Below are positions 1 to 7,900 of a stretch of 9,044 nucleotides of DNA, piece after piece. Position numbers and translations under genes: made by a program. Source of the DNA: Deltaproteobacteria bacterium (GTDB lineage: Bacteria; Desulfobacterota; Desulfarculia; Adiutricales; Adiutricaceae). The first letter of the stretch is position 1. Every line of letters begins with the position of its first letter. Where the stretch lies: contig JAITQT010000221.1 of NCBI GenBank assembly GCA_031288745.1, forward strand, positions 1 through 9,044, written 5' to 3'. The notes under the pieces were generated by a model. It was not told the origin of the DNA and searched no databases. It was given only the letters and a program-made list of their open reading frames with translations.

Positions 1-1097
1 CGTTCAAGAAAATAATTAACTAAGAGAGGGATGTCCGAGGCCCTCTCCCTTAAAGGGGGTATGTTTAGGGGAATAACGTTTAAGCGGTAATACAAATCCT
101 CCCTAAAGCGGCCTTCTTCTACGGCCTTGGTTAGATCTACGTGAGTAGCGGTGATGATCCTAATATCGACTGAAATAGTTCTATCTCCACCCACTTTCTC
201 AAATTCATGCTCTTGAATAACTCTTAAAAGTTTAACTTGAAGCTTAGGGCTCATATCGCCGATTTCGTCAAGGAAGATAGTGCCGCCGTCGGCCATCTCG
301 AAGCGGCCAACGCGATCTTTAATGGCATTGGTGAAGGCCCCTTTTTCGTGCCCAAATAGTTCAGTCTCTAATAGCTCCTCGGGAATGGCCCCGCAGTTAA
401 CTGGGATTAAGGGCTTATCGCGCCTGGGAGAGGCGTAGTGGATGGCCCTGGCGATAAGCTCTTTGCCCGTGCCGCTCTCGCCGTGGACCATAACGGTTGA
501 ATCGGTGGCCGCGACTTTTTCAACTATCTTAAAGACTGATTTAAGCCCTAAATCTTCCCCAACGATTAAGCCTTTGGCCGGTCCTGCTGAAAAACCAGAA
601 CTCTTTGGCGCTAAAGGCGTAAGTGGCGTTAGCGGCTCTAAAGGCACCGCAGCTACGGGGGGCTCTTTTTCGGGGCTCTTAGAGGGGTATTTACGGACCA
701 TGGGTTCGGCAAAGGAGCCCAACACGTTATTGAGGGCCTGGGTCAGCTCCATCGGGTCAAAAGGCAAGTTTATATAATCACGCAAGCCGGAGCGAAAAAA
801 AGCGGTCACGCTTTTTTGGTCAAAGCCAGTCCCTAAGCCGATCATAGCCGCAGATTTGGGGAGGGCGGCTAAGGTTTGATTTATTTTCTTTTCCGATTTG
901 GTGTTTAATTCGGCTAGATCAAAGACGATGACCCAAGGGCGATTAGGGTCTGGTTTATTTTCGTTAGTTTGCTTTAGGAGATCTAAAAATTCATTGAGGC
1001 TCTCAAGCCTACGGCTTTCAAAGCCGCGGTCAAGGCAGGCCGAGGCTATGGTTTTGGCCAGCTTGTCATTTTTTACTACCAAAAAAACCGCTGTCAT
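1..1097 (-). CDS. Sigma-54-dependent (NtrC-family) transcriptional activator, 3' end cut off by the window edge
   Basis: Bacterial enhancer-binding protein that would use ATP hydrolysis to open promoters held by sigma-54 RNA polymerase in the cytoplasm. The 365 visible codons show an N-terminal receiver-like domain (residues 1-130), a Pro-rich linker (about 131-175) and a AAA+ domain (from about 176). Visible AAA+ motifs are Walker A GESGTGKE (206-213), the loop read as GAFTNA (253-258) instead of the usual GAFTGA, Walker B GTIFLDE (272-278), ITATHVDL (315-322) and the FREDLYYRLNVIPL stretch (331-344). The C-terminal HTH lies beyond the edge. The receiver keeps a possible phospho-acceptor D60 but has Leu (NLPFDP) where the conserved Lys normally stands, so phosphorylation control is doubtful. 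The ATG at 1095-1097 has a GGAGA Shine-Dalgarno four bases upstream. Target genes cannot be inferred. Family assignment is very secure. Confidence 0.95.
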   Translation of the reverse strand, partial: MTAVFLVVKNDKLAKTIASACLDRGFESRRLESLNEFLDLLKQTNENKPDPNRPWVIVFDLAELNTKSEKKINQTLAALPKSAAMIGLGTGFDQKSVTAFFRSGLRDYINLPFDPMELTQALNNVLGSFAEPMVRKYPSKSPEKEPPVAAVPLEPLTPLTPLAPKSSGFSAGPAKGLIVGEDLGLKSVFKIVEKVAATDSTVMVHGESGTGKELIARAIHYASPRRDKPLIPVNCGAIPEELLETELFGHEKGAFTNAIKDRVGRFEMADGGTIFLDEIGDMSPKLQVKLLRVIQEHEFEKVGGDRTISVDIRIITATHVDLTKAVEEGRFREDLYYRLNVIPLNIPPLRERASDIPLLVNYFLE

Positions 1098-1101
1098 TGA
1101 G

Positions 1102-1106
1102 TCTCC
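1102..1106 (-). promoter_or_regulatory. Ribosome binding site of the sigma-54 activator
   Basis: On the minus strand GGAGA precedes the ATG at 1097 with four intervening bases. It supports this start over any other. Confidence 0.6.
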
Positions 1107-1191
1107 AGAAAATAATCAAGAGTTTTGTATTTTAGAGCTGGCCCGAACCTTGTCTCGTTTAGGCCAACCATTGAGCGAAAACTTTAGGCTT

Positions 1192-1197
1192 ATTATA
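1192..1197 (-). promoter_or_regulatory. Possible -10 box for the sigma-54 activator
   Basis: The minus strand reads a perfect TATAAT here, about 95 bases upstream of the activator start. The matching -35 region is weak (TTAAAT at 18-base spacing), so this is a candidate only. Confidence 0.3.
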
Positions 1198-1361
1198 TCG
1201 TGAATTGAAATTGAAATTTAACATAATTTAAGCATAGCCTTGACCTTTAGCTGAGAACCGACTTAAAGCATAATAACCAGGAGATTGATAACTTTGTAGG
1301 TAACTTCTCTGGGGGAAAAATTTGTACCGTACGTTCTTCAAAATTAGCGGCATATTAAAAA

Positions 1362-1475
1362 TGATCGAAGCGCAAAAAGTAGCCCTTTATCAGTCTTTAA
1401 ATTTGTAACATATCATTATTACTAGTTAGTTTTTTAGATTATTTTTGCTTTTCAGTGGTTTTTGCGCTTCGATCA
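1362..1475. repeat. MITE-like element, copy 1 (114 bp)
   Basis: The ends are perfect 17-bp inverted repeats, TGATCGAAGCGCAAAAA at 1362-1378 and its reverse complement at 1459-1475. The interior is AT-rich, non-coding and aligns along its whole length with copy 2 in the same orientation (about 80-85% by eye, with two one-base gaps). It is flanked by A-runs on both sides (AAAAA before, AAAA after), so a target duplication cannot be distinguished from simple A-richness. Too short to encode a transposase; it would need one in trans. The arms could also base-pair as RNA or cruciform DNA. Confidence 0.75.
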
Positions 1476-1718
1476 AAAATAAGTCAACCAAATTTATATG
1501 TTTTTACTTAATTAGGTTGATGACAAAAAATTTGCCCATTGAGGTTGATCTTCAGAAATAAAGTTGTTTTTTTATAAAATTTCTAACTTTTAAGCTTCCC
1601 GATAAAGCCAAGTATTCGAAACTCAATTTTAGCATCATTTGGTTCTTACAGGCTGAGTTTTTTTTCCTACTAACAATATGGCCCACACTGTTGATACTTT
1701 TTCTGTCTAAGGTAATGA

Positions 1719-1830
1719 TGATCGAAGCGCAAAAAGTCACCTTTATCAGTCCTTAAAATTGTAACAGGGCCTTATTACTAGTTAATTTTTTAGACTACTT
1801 TGCTTTTTAGGGGTTTTTGCGCTTCGATCA
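1719..1830. repeat. MITE-like element, copy 2 (112 bp)
   Basis: It has the same perfect 17-bp terminal inverted repeats as copy 1, at 1719-1735 and 1814-1830, and an interior sharing blocks such as TTATTACTAGTTA and TTTTTTAGA. The flanks extend the inverted repeat outward (TAATGA at 1713-1718 against TTATTG at 1831-1836, with G-T pairs), giving a potential stem of about 22-23 bp. No direct target-site duplication is visible. Its right end lies only 40 bp before the candidate -35 box of the ATPase-nuclease gene. Confidence 0.75.
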
Positions 1831-1870
1831 TTATTGGCTTAAAGATGGTGAAAGGCTTCTGATTTACAGC

Positions 1871-1899
1871 TTGCCTGGCCAGTTTTTTTAGGCTAAGAT
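1871..1899 (+). promoter_or_regulatory. Candidate sigma-70 promoter of the ATPase-nuclease gene
   Basis: TTGCCT (1871-1876) and TAAGAT (1894-1899) are separated by exactly 17 bases; each matches four of six consensus positions. Transcription would begin near 1906 and give a leader of about 90 bases before the ATG at 1999. Weak matches in AT-rich DNA are common, so this is tentative. Confidence 0.3.
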
Positions 1900-3285
1900 C
1901 TTTCATAGCCCATCAGGACTAAAGCTGATCGCGTCCCTATTTCCTGATAAAGGTTTTTTCCATCTATCGCTTTAGAGCTAGCTCAAGTTGAGAAACTCAT
2001 GTGCCATTGCCCTCCCAAAAAATTTAACACCGCTGGCCCCTGTGTGCTGGAAAAGCACTACATGCTACCAGTTCTGCCTAGGCTACCTGAGGTGGATGAT
2101 ATGATAGAAAGTGAATTTTATTTCATTCTCCATGCTCCTAGGCAATCTGGGAAGACCACCTTTTTAAATGTTTTGACCAATAAAATTAATAATTCTGGAA
2201 AAATGTACGCTTTAAATTGCTCTTTAGCACCTTTAAGATCTATTAATGATGAATATAATGCCATTATGAGGATAGTTAGTCAGCTTAACGATGCCATGGA
2301 AAGTTCTAACGTAGAGGAGATCAACCAGAGGGCTTATAAATATAATACGTTTAATGGGATGACTTCCCCTAACCTCATGGTTAAGATAATGCTTAAGCAG
2401 CTGTGCCTTGATTTGGATAAAGATTTAGTCGTTTTTTTTGACGAGGCTGACTTATTGACCGGGCCAGCTCTTTTAACCTTTTTGGCCCAAATCAGAGATG
2501 GTTATAACTATCGTTACCAACCGGGCAAAAACAAATTTCCCAGATCGTTAGCCTTAGTAGGCATGCGTGATATCCGTGATTATATTGCCTCAAAACACCC
2601 TCAATCTATTGGGGAACACTTGGCCAGCCCTTTTAACATTAAAAAGAAAGTTTTTACCTTAGCTAATTTTAGCCGCGATGAGATCGAGGCCTTGTACCGT
2701 CAACACACTCAAGCTACGGGACAAATTTTTGAGGATAAGGCCATCAACAATGCTTGGTCTTGGTCCGAGGGTCAACCCTGGCTGGTCAACGCTCTGGCTG
2801 ATACCGTCATAGTCGACGAATTAAAGAACGACTTCTCCGTAACTATCACCGGCGAGCATATCGAACAAGCGGCGGAAATAATCATCAAGCGGAGAGACAC
2901 TCATATCGACTCGCTTCTAGATCGCCTGACAGAACCTAGGGTCGCAAAAGTTATGGACGCAGTTTTTGCCGGCACTAAAAGCTTAGTTCCTATCAATAGC
3001 GACGACAGACAATATTGCCTAGATCTTGGCTTAGTGGTTAAAGAAGATAATGGGACCTTAAGGCCTATGAATAAAATCTATAGAGAGGTAATGTCAAGGG
3101 TTATAACCGATCAAATACAATTTCAATTAAATGAAGATATTTCTAAATTTAAATGGAGTAATGGTCATAAAATTTTAATGACAGAACTCTTGACTGATTT
3201 TCAAAAATTTTGGAGACATGATTCACGTTCATATCCATTTTTTAAGTCTGATTTCGCGGCCAATAAGTTTGACGAAGCAACTTAT

Positions 3286-3295
3286 TTCTTTTATG
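3286..3295 (+). other. Frameshift site joining ATPase and nuclease frames
   Basis: The first frame reads TTC TTT TAT GCT; the second reads ATG CTT TTA from 3293. The four-T run lets a Phe-tRNA on TTT re-pair with TTT one base on, so a +1 slip is physically possible, but no stop or obvious rare codon follows to stimulate it. The ATG at 3293-3295 sits exactly at the join and could also serve for re-initiation, though no good Shine-Dalgarno is seen. Confidence 0.7.
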
Positions 3296-3601
3296 CTTTT
3301 AGCTTATTTACAAAAAATTGTTAATGGCGGGGCTATTATTGACAGACAATATGCTGAAGGTTGCGGGGCCGTGGATATTTCAATCCGATATAAAGGGAGA
3401 GAATATTTAATCGAAGTTAAACTTGAATATTCTTATAATGAAAATAGCCTATCTCAGCTGGCTAGCTACCTTGATAATGCTGATGAAAAAGAAGGTTGGT
3501 TGGTAGTTTTCGATAGAAATAAAAATAAATCTTGGGATGATAAAATTTATATTAAAACTGAACAATTTAAAAATAAAACTACTACTGTATTCGGATGCTA
3601 A
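3293..3601 (+). CDS. Out-of-frame PD-(D/E)XK nuclease domain (C-terminal part of the ATPase-nuclease)
   Basis: About 102 residues in the +1 frame relative to the ATPase. The nuclease core reads AVDISIRYKGREYLIEVKL, giving the Asp (D459 of the restored protein) and the E-x-K pair (E472, K474) expected of a metal-dependent PD-(D/E)XK fold. A helix-rich tail follows with LSQLASYLDN and GWLVVFDRN, typical of these C-terminal domains. All three catalytic positions are intact, so the domain has not decayed beyond the frameshift; this would fit a recent mutation, an assembly error or regulated frameshifting. On its own the frame opens at 3218, but the stretch before 3293 overlaps the ATPase frame and is not meaningful. 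Reading it as a separate gene is less likely than as the end of the upstream one. Confidence 0.7.
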   Translation: MLLAYLQKIVNGGAIIDRQYAEGCGAVDISIRYKGREYLIEVKLEYSYNENSLSQLASYLDNADEKEGWLVVFDRNKNKSWDDKIYIKTEQFKNKTTTVFGC

Positions 3602-3768
3602 ATTTAGCAAAATATGCTAGGTAATAACCTTTTACCAAAAAAATATGGTTGCAAGCTATCCTCAGTTACAGCCATGATAGGTTGAGGCTGACTGCTTTAT
3701 AGTCCCCCATATCTTTCGGTAAAATTTAAGGCCAAACTAACGCCGCAACAATTATAATAATTTTTTAC

Positions 3769-3987
3769 TCAACATGGGTCTCCTCCAGCGACAACCTCAT
3801 TATCTACGCCGTATCTCATGCCTCTCCCGTACGGCCGGACCAACTTCCAGGACCGCAAAGTTTCTGACTTATCAGAGTCGAACAAGTTTTTCATATCCTC
3901 TAATACCTTTGGGCCAGAGTTCGAACTTCGCTTTTCTTTAAGCTCTCTAAGGGTCGTCTCAGATTTGCCGAGCGTCTTATGGTTGAA
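3769..3987 (-). pseudogene. Possible coding remnant, unidentified
   Basis: A minus-strand frame of 72 codons open between a TAA (3988-3990) and a TGA (3769-3771). It has no start codon at its upstream end, only internal ATGs. The translation is charged and protein-like, with ETTLRELKEKRSSNSGPK early and RPYGRGMRYGVDNEVVAGG near the end. GC is higher than in its surroundings. I do not recognise the family. It may be a fragment of a decayed gene or chance. Confidence 0.3.
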
Positions 3988-4207
3988 TTATTTAGGGTAA
4001 AAACTTAATTATTCTGTTATAGCATTAAACGGCTAGGTTTAAATAAGTCTTAGCAGTTGACAAAATTTTAAGTTGTAGTCATTGATTACTGTGGCTTTCT
4101 GGCCATTATTAGAGTCTATTTTTCTAAAATAAGGCTTATAGCGATAGAGAGATTTTTTTTATTATACCCAAGAACGAAAACATTGGTCATGGTGCCTGGC
4201 TGCCTAA

Positions 4208-4576
4208 CTAAAGCCAAACGACCAAAATTGGAAAATCATTTCGTTCGCTGGTATAGCTTTCCTCGGATTTAAGGTCAACGCCTTTGTTAGCGAAATTATC
4301 GTCCAACGCTTTTGAAATAGCCAAAGCCGCGGCTAATTTTAGCTGTAAATTTAATCTAGTATCGCCAGCTAAAGCTAAGTAATGGGCTAGAGACTATATG
4401 TTTATTTTGGCGGCGTCCATAGCTTTGAGGGGCTTTAGGGTTGGAGGCCCCGCTAATTTTATTGGCGCTAAGGAACCAATGTCCACAACTAAAGGAATTA
4501 TTCGCCAGTACTTTACTTCTAAATATAGATATAGATGGCATGCTTGAGCTTGGCTCGCGCTAAGAGGGATGGACCC
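4208..4576 (-). pseudogene. Possible decayed gene remnant with an internal stop, unidentified
   Basis: A minus-strand frame running from 4576 to a TAG at 4208-4210 with a single in-frame TAG at 4394-4396. Before the stop it reads IIPLVVDIGSLAPIKLAGPP and LKPLKAMDAAKINI. After it the frame continues as LAHYLALAGDTRLNL and KLAAALAISKALDD, an Ala/Leu-rich amphipathic stretch. Codons (GCC, GGC, CTA, TTA) resemble those of the intact genes. The coding look on both sides of one stop suggests a recently inactivated gene fragment rather than random DNA. I cannot name a family; stop-codon readthrough is possible but unsupported. Confidence 0.35.
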
Positions 4577-4722
4577 TTAAATTTAAACCACATAAGTGTT
4601 ACTGAGTAAAAAAAATCCGGAAATACAAATAAGTCGCCACCTTATTCAAAAGACTAATTAAGTCTTCTAGGTCGGCCGCAACCATACAGACTCAAGAATT
4701 GCCTTAAAGGTTCCTTTTAAGT

Positions 4723-4751
4723 TTGACGTATTTTTCGCTAGTTCTTAGGAT
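4723..4751 (+). promoter_or_regulatory. Candidate sigma-70 promoter of the TPR gene
   Basis: TTGACG (4723-4728, five of six consensus bases) and TAGGAT (4746-4751, four of six) are separated by exactly 17 bases. Transcription from about 4758 would give a leader of about 204 bases if translation starts at 4962, or about 84 bases if at 4842. This is the best promoter match I see in the window. Confidence 0.4.
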
Positions 4752-4948
4752 TTTAAATGAGGGTTCTACAAGATCTAGTGGTGTGATGCTTAGTCTGAAA
4801 AACAATGCGTTTGATATTCAAGTCAATTTTTACCCCCCTAAATGGTTACTATTATTTTTCTAAAAAGGGTAATCTCATCGCCTAAAACTTTAAAAATTAA
4901 TCTAATAATAAATTCGGCCGATAATAGATTAGAGACCTTTTTTCGACC

Positions 4949-4953
4949 GGAGG
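4949..4953 (+). promoter_or_regulatory. Ribosome binding site deciding the TPR gene start
   Basis: A GGAGG lies eight bases before the TTG at 4962. The alternative ATG at 4842 is preceded by a run of C and no Shine-Dalgarno, and the 40 codons between the two are AT-rich and unlike the gene body. Confidence 0.5.
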
Positions 4954-4961
4954 CCTTTAAG

Positions 4962-7900
4962 TTGCTCGCATTTACCCTAAAATATAAGACCACACCGGTT
5001 TTAAGCCCTAGAGGCCCCTTTGGGCCAGTCGACCAGCTGGCGGCGACCATAGTGTTGCTTTATAGTCTTTTTTTAGTTTTATTCTTCTTTTCTAGCTCTC
5101 TTGAGGCCAACCAATTAAAAGACGTGGCCCTAGGCAGCATGGACGAGTACTCTCGCCTTGTCTTTACTTTCCAAGAACCCATCGACGACGTGGTTTTAAG
5201 GCGCGACGACGCTGACGCCTTTTCCCTAGATTTTGGTAGAATTTCTAGTGGCGGCGTTAAAACTGGCCCCTCAGACGACTTGGTGCGATCGGTTAGCGTC
5301 TCCCAAGTTGACAATAGGCTGGAAGCTAAAGTTATTCTCGACACCCACAAATTCGAGGTCAGACACTTTTTAAGCCGCGACCGTTTTAGCTGTATCGTGG
5401 ACTTTAAAAACCTCGAACCCCTTGATAGCGAAGAAGCTGATAATAACGATAAGAGTGGCGGCGGCCTAGCGGCTATAGAAAAAATCAAAAGGGAAAACCT
5501 CTTAACTCCTCCCGAGCTACCTAAGGTAGCTTCCGATTTATCCCTCCTTTTAGTCGATAACCCCAGACAAGGTCCAGGCGATCAACTAGTAAAAACGGGC
5601 CTTAAGGACTTGGCTAAAGGCCGCGTGGAAGAGGGCTTAGATAAACTAAAGCGCTTTAAGGAGCAATACCCAGATCACCTCAACGCTGATCCAGCTTGGT
5701 TTCTTCTAGGCGACGCCTATTACGCCTCTGGCCTACCGGATAACTTTTTAGCCGCTACCGACGCTTGGAAAGAGGCTAAGACGGCCTTTCCTGATAGTAT
5801 AGACGCCCCCAGGGCCTCATTTATGATAGCCCTAGCCAACGAAAAGATGGGCTACCGACCCGAGGCTGGAGGGTTCTACAAGGTCTGCGCCGACGAATAC
5901 CCCCAGAGCCCCTTCGCCCCTGCGGCCCTGTTAAAAGCGGCCGACATGCAGCTAGCCATGGGCCTTAACGACGAGGCCCGTAAGACTCTAACCCCCCTTT
6001 TAGAAAAAGGGACCTCCGACGTCTTCGGTCTTTTGGCCTTGGCCCGCTCGGCCATGGCCGATTACCAAGATTCGCTCTTTAGTCAAGCCGTGGAAAAACT
6101 ACGAGACGCGCTTGACGAAGAGCCAGAACTATACCTATTATATCCAGATATGCTTTATGCCTTAGGCGACGGTTACTCCTACCTAAACCGCCCTGACTTA
6201 ACGGTGCTTTTTTTAGAACACGCCTTAAATTTGATTTCTGATCACCCCAAAGCCGACGTTATGCTGGCCCGAATCGGCAACGCCCTCCAAACCTTGGGCC
6301 GCCAGCCGCAGGCCATAAGTTACTTTAATTACGCTAAAGATCGCTTTCCCGATAAAGACGGAGGCCTAGTTAGTGAAATTAGACTAGCCGATATGGGGGC
6401 CTTAAGCTCTTTCTTTTCCCCTGATCAAGTCTTTAACGCTTTGGAGTGGGGGGCCCGTCAAGCCACTGTAAAAATGTATGAAAAAATTATCTCCCAAGCC
6501 TCCGATTCGCCCCTCTTGCAGTTAGCCTACCTTAAGCTAGGCCAGGCCCAAGCCGCCGATGGAGAAAACCAACAAGCGGTTAAGTGGCTAAAAGAGCTGG
6601 TGGTCAAATACCCTAAAGGCGTCCTTTTAGACGAGGCCAAACCTATCCTGAGCCGAGCCGTGGTCAACCAGGCCCAACAATCTTTTAACCTAGGCCACTA
6701 CCAAGAGATAGAGAGGCTCTCTCATGATAACAGCTCTTTCCTCGAAGGGCCCGATATGCTCCGTTTTCAACGTTTTTTAGCCCAATCCTACGAAAAATTA
6801 GGGCAAAGCGAAAAGGCCTTGGAGGTCTGGAAAAAAATAGAAGAGCAATCGCCGGAAAGAAGACTAAACGATCAAAAACAAGTGGTGGAGTCTGCCTTAC
6901 AAGCCTTAAAGCCCATGGAAGCCTTTAAGCAGCTTAAGGCCACCTTAGCCGAGTTCCCAGCCCAAGAGGCCTGGGTTAAGGAAAAAGCTGCTGAAACTGG
7001 AAAGACGCTAGCTAAAGTAAGCGCTAATGGCGATATTGACGATTTAATTAATTTTAGAAACGATCCGCTGATCTTACCCTTAACTGAGATAAGCCAAGCC
7101 GCTTTAATGGACGCGATTTCCATCTTAGTTGCTCACCGTCGCTACGATCAAGCCTCGTCCTTTATGGATTTATACCGCTCCCAATATCCCGACGACGAGC
7201 TAAGCCCGGAATATATGCTAACTCAAGCCAAAATGGAAAGAAGGCTGGGACGAATAAACAAAAGTTGGGACACTCTTTCTAATTTTCGCATCCAATACCC
7301 TGACCATCCCCTGGCCCCTACTACTATCTTGGATACGGCCCAAGAAGCCAGAACGCTAGGGCGCTTAGAGGACGCCTTTCGCTACGAAGAACTTTACCGG
7401 CTTTTATACCCCAACGACATAATCTCTAGAAACCTTATTCTCAATAGGGCCTCCGAACTCTATGGCCTAGGCCGGACCCAAGACTGCTTAGACACTCTTA
7501 GTTACTTTCAGAGCGAATATCCAGACGATCCAGGGGCCCCAGCCACCTATATAGATCAATATCGAAAACTTTTAGAACTAGATAATATTAATTCAGCTCA
7601 AACGGTGCTCGATAAATTAAGAAACAAATACCCGACCGATCCCTTGACTATTGAAAGCTACGTTATAGAATATAGAGATTTACTTAAGCTTAATCAACCC
7701 AACCAAGCCTTCGAATCTCTAAACCGATTTCATCAGCTCTATCCAAACGATCCTAGGAAGCCGGATTTACTCTTAGAGCAGGCTAAGGATTATTTCGCGC
7801 TAAACAGGCCCACCCAAGGGCTTAAGGCTTGGAACGACTTTTTAGCCCTATTTCCTCAAGATAGTCGAGCCGCCGAGCTAACCTTACTTTTAGCTAGAAG

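Larger units (their letters stand above)
1098..1998. other. AT-rich gene-free region carrying two small inverted-repeat elements
   Basis: I find no convincing gene here. The longest open frame in the middle is a minus-strand one of 62 codons (1552-1740). It starts inside the second repeat element, has no recognisable domain, and is probably chance. The region is the divergent intergenic space between the activator and the ATPase-nuclease gene and holds the two MITE-like copies plus promoter candidates on either side. Upstream of 1200 it also contains the short reiteration aattgaaattgaaattt (1203-1219). Confidence 0.6.
1999..3601 (+). pseudogene. AAA-type ATPase with C-terminal PD-(D/E)XK nuclease domain, interrupted by a frameshift
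   Basis: The first frame (1999-3324) encodes an ATPase with a family-typical N-terminus KFNTAGPC (8-15). It shows a Walker A variant APRQSGKT (46-53, Ala for the first Gly), Walker B LVVFFDE (143-149) and a sensor-like LALVGMRD stretch. The family then expects an alpha-helical part and a nuclease domain. That nuclease domain is present, but in the +1 frame from 3293 to the TAA at 3601. The join is the TTTT run at 3289-3292; removing one T restores a 533-residue protein, about the usual length for such proteins. Without it the product ends after 441 residues in FSLFTKNC and lacks the nuclease. ATG 1999 is the first start after an in-frame TAA; only a weak GAG (1990-1992) precedes it. Members of this family are generally uncharacterised; a DNA-acting or defence role is speculation. 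Mutation, sequencing error and programmed +1 frameshifting all remain possible. Confidence 0.85.
3602..4841. other. 1.2-kb intergenic region with decayed coding traces
   Basis: No intact gene is supported. Several minus-strand stretches stay open and use codons like the neighbouring genes, but are cut by stops or frame changes: 3987-3769, 4576-4208 (one internal TAG), 4685-4599 and 4833-4753. The last could recall the N-terminal part of IS66-like transposases (spacing of basic residues before a Cys), which is a guess. The region also includes a plus-strand open stretch 3818-4000 that I judge to be the shadow of the first remnant. Confidence 0.5.

Noticed and set aside
442..1203. Plus-strand frames over the sigma-54 activator
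   Set aside because: They are antisense shadows of the clearly coding minus-strand gene.
1619..1665. AAACTCA/TGAGTTT inverted repeat followed by a T-run, resembling a terminator
   Set aside because: The loop is about 28 bases, the stem has only seven mostly A-T pairs, and there is no plus-strand gene upstream to terminate.
1552..1740. 62-codon minus-strand open frame
   Set aside because: It starts inside a repeat element, has no clear ribosome binding site or domain and lies in AT-rich intergenic DNA.
3905..3940. tRNA T-arm-like GAGTTCGAACTTCG
   Set aside because: It is a palindrome (AGTTCGAACT); no acceptor stem or other arms can be built around it.
4758..5885. 14-bp exact repeat GAGGGTTCTACAAG near 4759 and 5868
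   Set aside because: A single match of this length in 9 kb is compatible with chance and no flanking similarity is seen.
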